Source: an uncultured Tateyamaria sp.
GTDB taxonomy: Bacteria; Pseudomonadota; Alphaproteobacteria; Rhodobacterales; Rhodobacteraceae
NCBI RefSeq assembly: GCF_947488715.1
Contig: NZ_CANLAG010000009.1
Location: 62,001-126,000 of the forward strand
DNA: 64,000 nt
Direction: 5' to 3'
The notes below the pieces were generated by a model that was not told where the DNA came from, made no database searches, and was given only the letters and a program-made list of their open reading frames with translations. The translations under genes were made by a program, and so were the position numbers. Of the stretch, positions 63,003 to 64,000 are shown in pieces (within the stretch, counting starts at the first letter, position 1; each line of letters opens with the position of its first letter).

Positions 63003-64000
63003 CTCGCCTGCTTTCCGCATGATCGTGTTTCTACCCGTTCGCCTGTATGCGCCGAGAACCCGCGCAGGGACACTGTTACCCCCAGACTGGTGGAGGGCTC
63101 AATAGTTGTCGAGTCCGCGAAGCTGCGGTTGATTGACAGACCGACACGAACGCATTCGTTGGTATAGGTGATACCGGCACCCGCTGTGGCGGCGCGGCCT
63201 TCTTCGAGGTCATAGCGCCAATCGACATTGGCGGTCCAGAAGCGGTCAATTTTGTACGCGCCGTCAAAGGTGAATTCACCAATGGGCGACGGCAAGTCGA
63301 TAGCCGGGTCCTCGGAAATCCAGATATAGCTGCCGCCGAGGTCAAGGCGGTCATTGCTCCAGTCGCCGCGCACCTCTGCTTTGGCCACGTCAAAGCTTTC
63401 GTTGAAGAGCGTGCGGCCAGACACGGCCAGACCGCCATCGAATTTCATTTGCCCCGCCAGCAGGAAATCAGAGGTTGTGCCGGACAGGCCGGTTGTGTCG
63501 CTGAAATCCGTCTGCGCCTCTTCGCGCAGGATCTGGCCGAGTGTCAGGCTGGCGGACCACCCGTTTGGATCAATCCGGGACCATGTCCCGCCAAGAGCCA
63601 CGGCCCAACCACGCTCGCGTCGGTCCGTGGCGGGAAAGCGGGACAGGGCCAGCAGGTTGCCCTCATCAAACTCGACGCGCGTGCTTTCTTCGTTCGGGAC
63701 GGCCAAACCGTCGCCGCCGACCCAGCCAAATTGTACAAAGGGTTCGATATGTTGCCGGACGCCTGACGCGCTCTGCCGCACCATGGGATAGCGCAGGGTG
63801 ACCGCCGCCTTTGGCGCAATGCCACTGTCGCCGTCGTCAAAAATGCTGTCGTCCGATACCCGGATCACGTCGCCTGCCACACCCAATCGGGTCTGCACCT
63901 GGAGCCCGCCAAGTTGGAAGGAACGCAACCACTCCGCATCGACATTGAACCGCAAAACGTCGCGGCCATCGACAACGCCATCGCCATTGGCGTCAAAATC
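62999..64000 (-). CDS. lptD: LPS assembly outer membrane protein LptD, 3' part (partial)
   Basis: The visible 333 residues are the C-terminal barrel of LptD (OstA_C), with beta-strand patterns such as GLAVSGRTLFNESFDV and WTANVDWRYDLEEGRAATAG and an end in ETRSCGKQAR. The frame is open to the window edge, so the N-terminal part is missing. Near the cut end (63959..63994) the residues DANGDGVVDGRD match a 12-residue calcium-loop pattern. It heads the operon with surA, pdxA and rsmA. LptD delivers LPS to the cell surface. Confidence 0.92.
   Translation of the reverse strand, partial: DFDANGDGVVDGRDVLRFNVDAEWLRSFQLGGLQVQTRLGVAGDVIRVSDDSIFDDGDSGIAPKAAVTLRYPMVRQSASGVRQHIEPFVQFGWVGGDGLAVPNEESTRVEFDEGNLLALSRFPATDRRERGWAVALGGTWSRIDPNGWSASLTLGQILREEAQTDFSDTTGLSGTTSDFLLAGQMKFDGGLAVSGRTLFNESFDVAKAEVRGDWSNDRLDLGGSYIWISEDPAIDLPSPIGEFTFDGAYKIDRFWTANVDWRYDLEEGRAATAGAGITYTNECVRVGLSINRSFADSTTIEPSTSLGVTVSLRGFSAHTGERVETRSCGKQAR

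Overview
The window looks like chromosomal DNA of a Rhodobacterales (Roseobacter-group) alphaproteobacterium. Three things support this: the high-GC, short-spacer, heavily overlapping gene style; the order pyrH-frr-uppS-cdsA-dxr-rseP-bamA-skp-fabZ-lpxA-lpxI-lpxB, with LpxI rather than LpxH; and the mix of Hint/RTX proteins, dimethylglycine dehydrogenase-type oxidoreductases, xerD next to aroKB, and a Fur/Mur-type regulator. I saw no rRNA, tRNA, CRISPR array, insertion sequence or prophage. The genus cannot be fixed from the sequence alone.

Layout. 1-2.4 kb: two tandem Hint-domain proteins, the first truncated by the window edge. 2.4-9.5 kb: a MobA-like nucleotidyltransferase, then two about 800-residue FAD/GcvT oxidoreductases (sarcosine/dimethylglycine dehydrogenase type) flanking a DUF2254 membrane protein; a near-identical palindrome lies before DUF2254 and before the second oxidoreductase. 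9.6-12.6 kb: a membrane-anchored LytTR regulator, a CorC-type CBS protein and a degenerate metallophosphoesterase. 12.6-17 kb: a minus-strand operon (49-aa membrane protein, 516-aa secreted protein, xerD) divergent from aroK-aroB. 17-19.4 kb: GNAT, ssb, a lytic transglycosylase and a small membrane protein. 19.3-25.3 kb: a peptide-type ABC transporter (fused double ATPase and two permeases) with no binding protein, next to an AraC-type regulator. 25.4-26.2 kb: miaA.

26.3-38.5 kb is a long plus-strand operon for nucleotide, translation and envelope functions: UMP kinase, ribosome recycling, undecaprenyl-PP and phospholipid precursor synthesis, the MEP pathway, site-2 protease, outer-membrane assembly and lipid A synthesis. 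Its uppS appears to start on a rare ATC codon, and a 41-residue small ORF sits between rseP and bamA.

38.5-53.3 kb is a housekeeping mosaic with many convergent and divergent pairs: tyrS, anmK, a cupin, the eno operon, two EamA transporters, NYN-LOTUS, fur, a DEAD-box helicase, a DUF533 protein, selO, GNATs, a nucleoside hydrolase, a sulfotransferase-like protein and mazG. 53.4-56.5 kb holds an M20 amidohydrolase followed by two translationally overlapping ureohydrolases, probably a nitrogen-scavenging (guanidino compound) cluster. 57.3-64 kb contains prfA-prmC and a DUF4167 gene, convergent with the lptD-surA-pdxA-rsmA operon, whose lptD is cut by the window end and shows an EF-hand/dockerin-like loop.

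No clear new defence or mobile system was found. The best leads are the paired palindromes around the dehydrogenase genes, the ATC start of uppS, the overlapping ureohydrolases, the calcium-loop motif in LptD, and the small membrane-protein ORFs.
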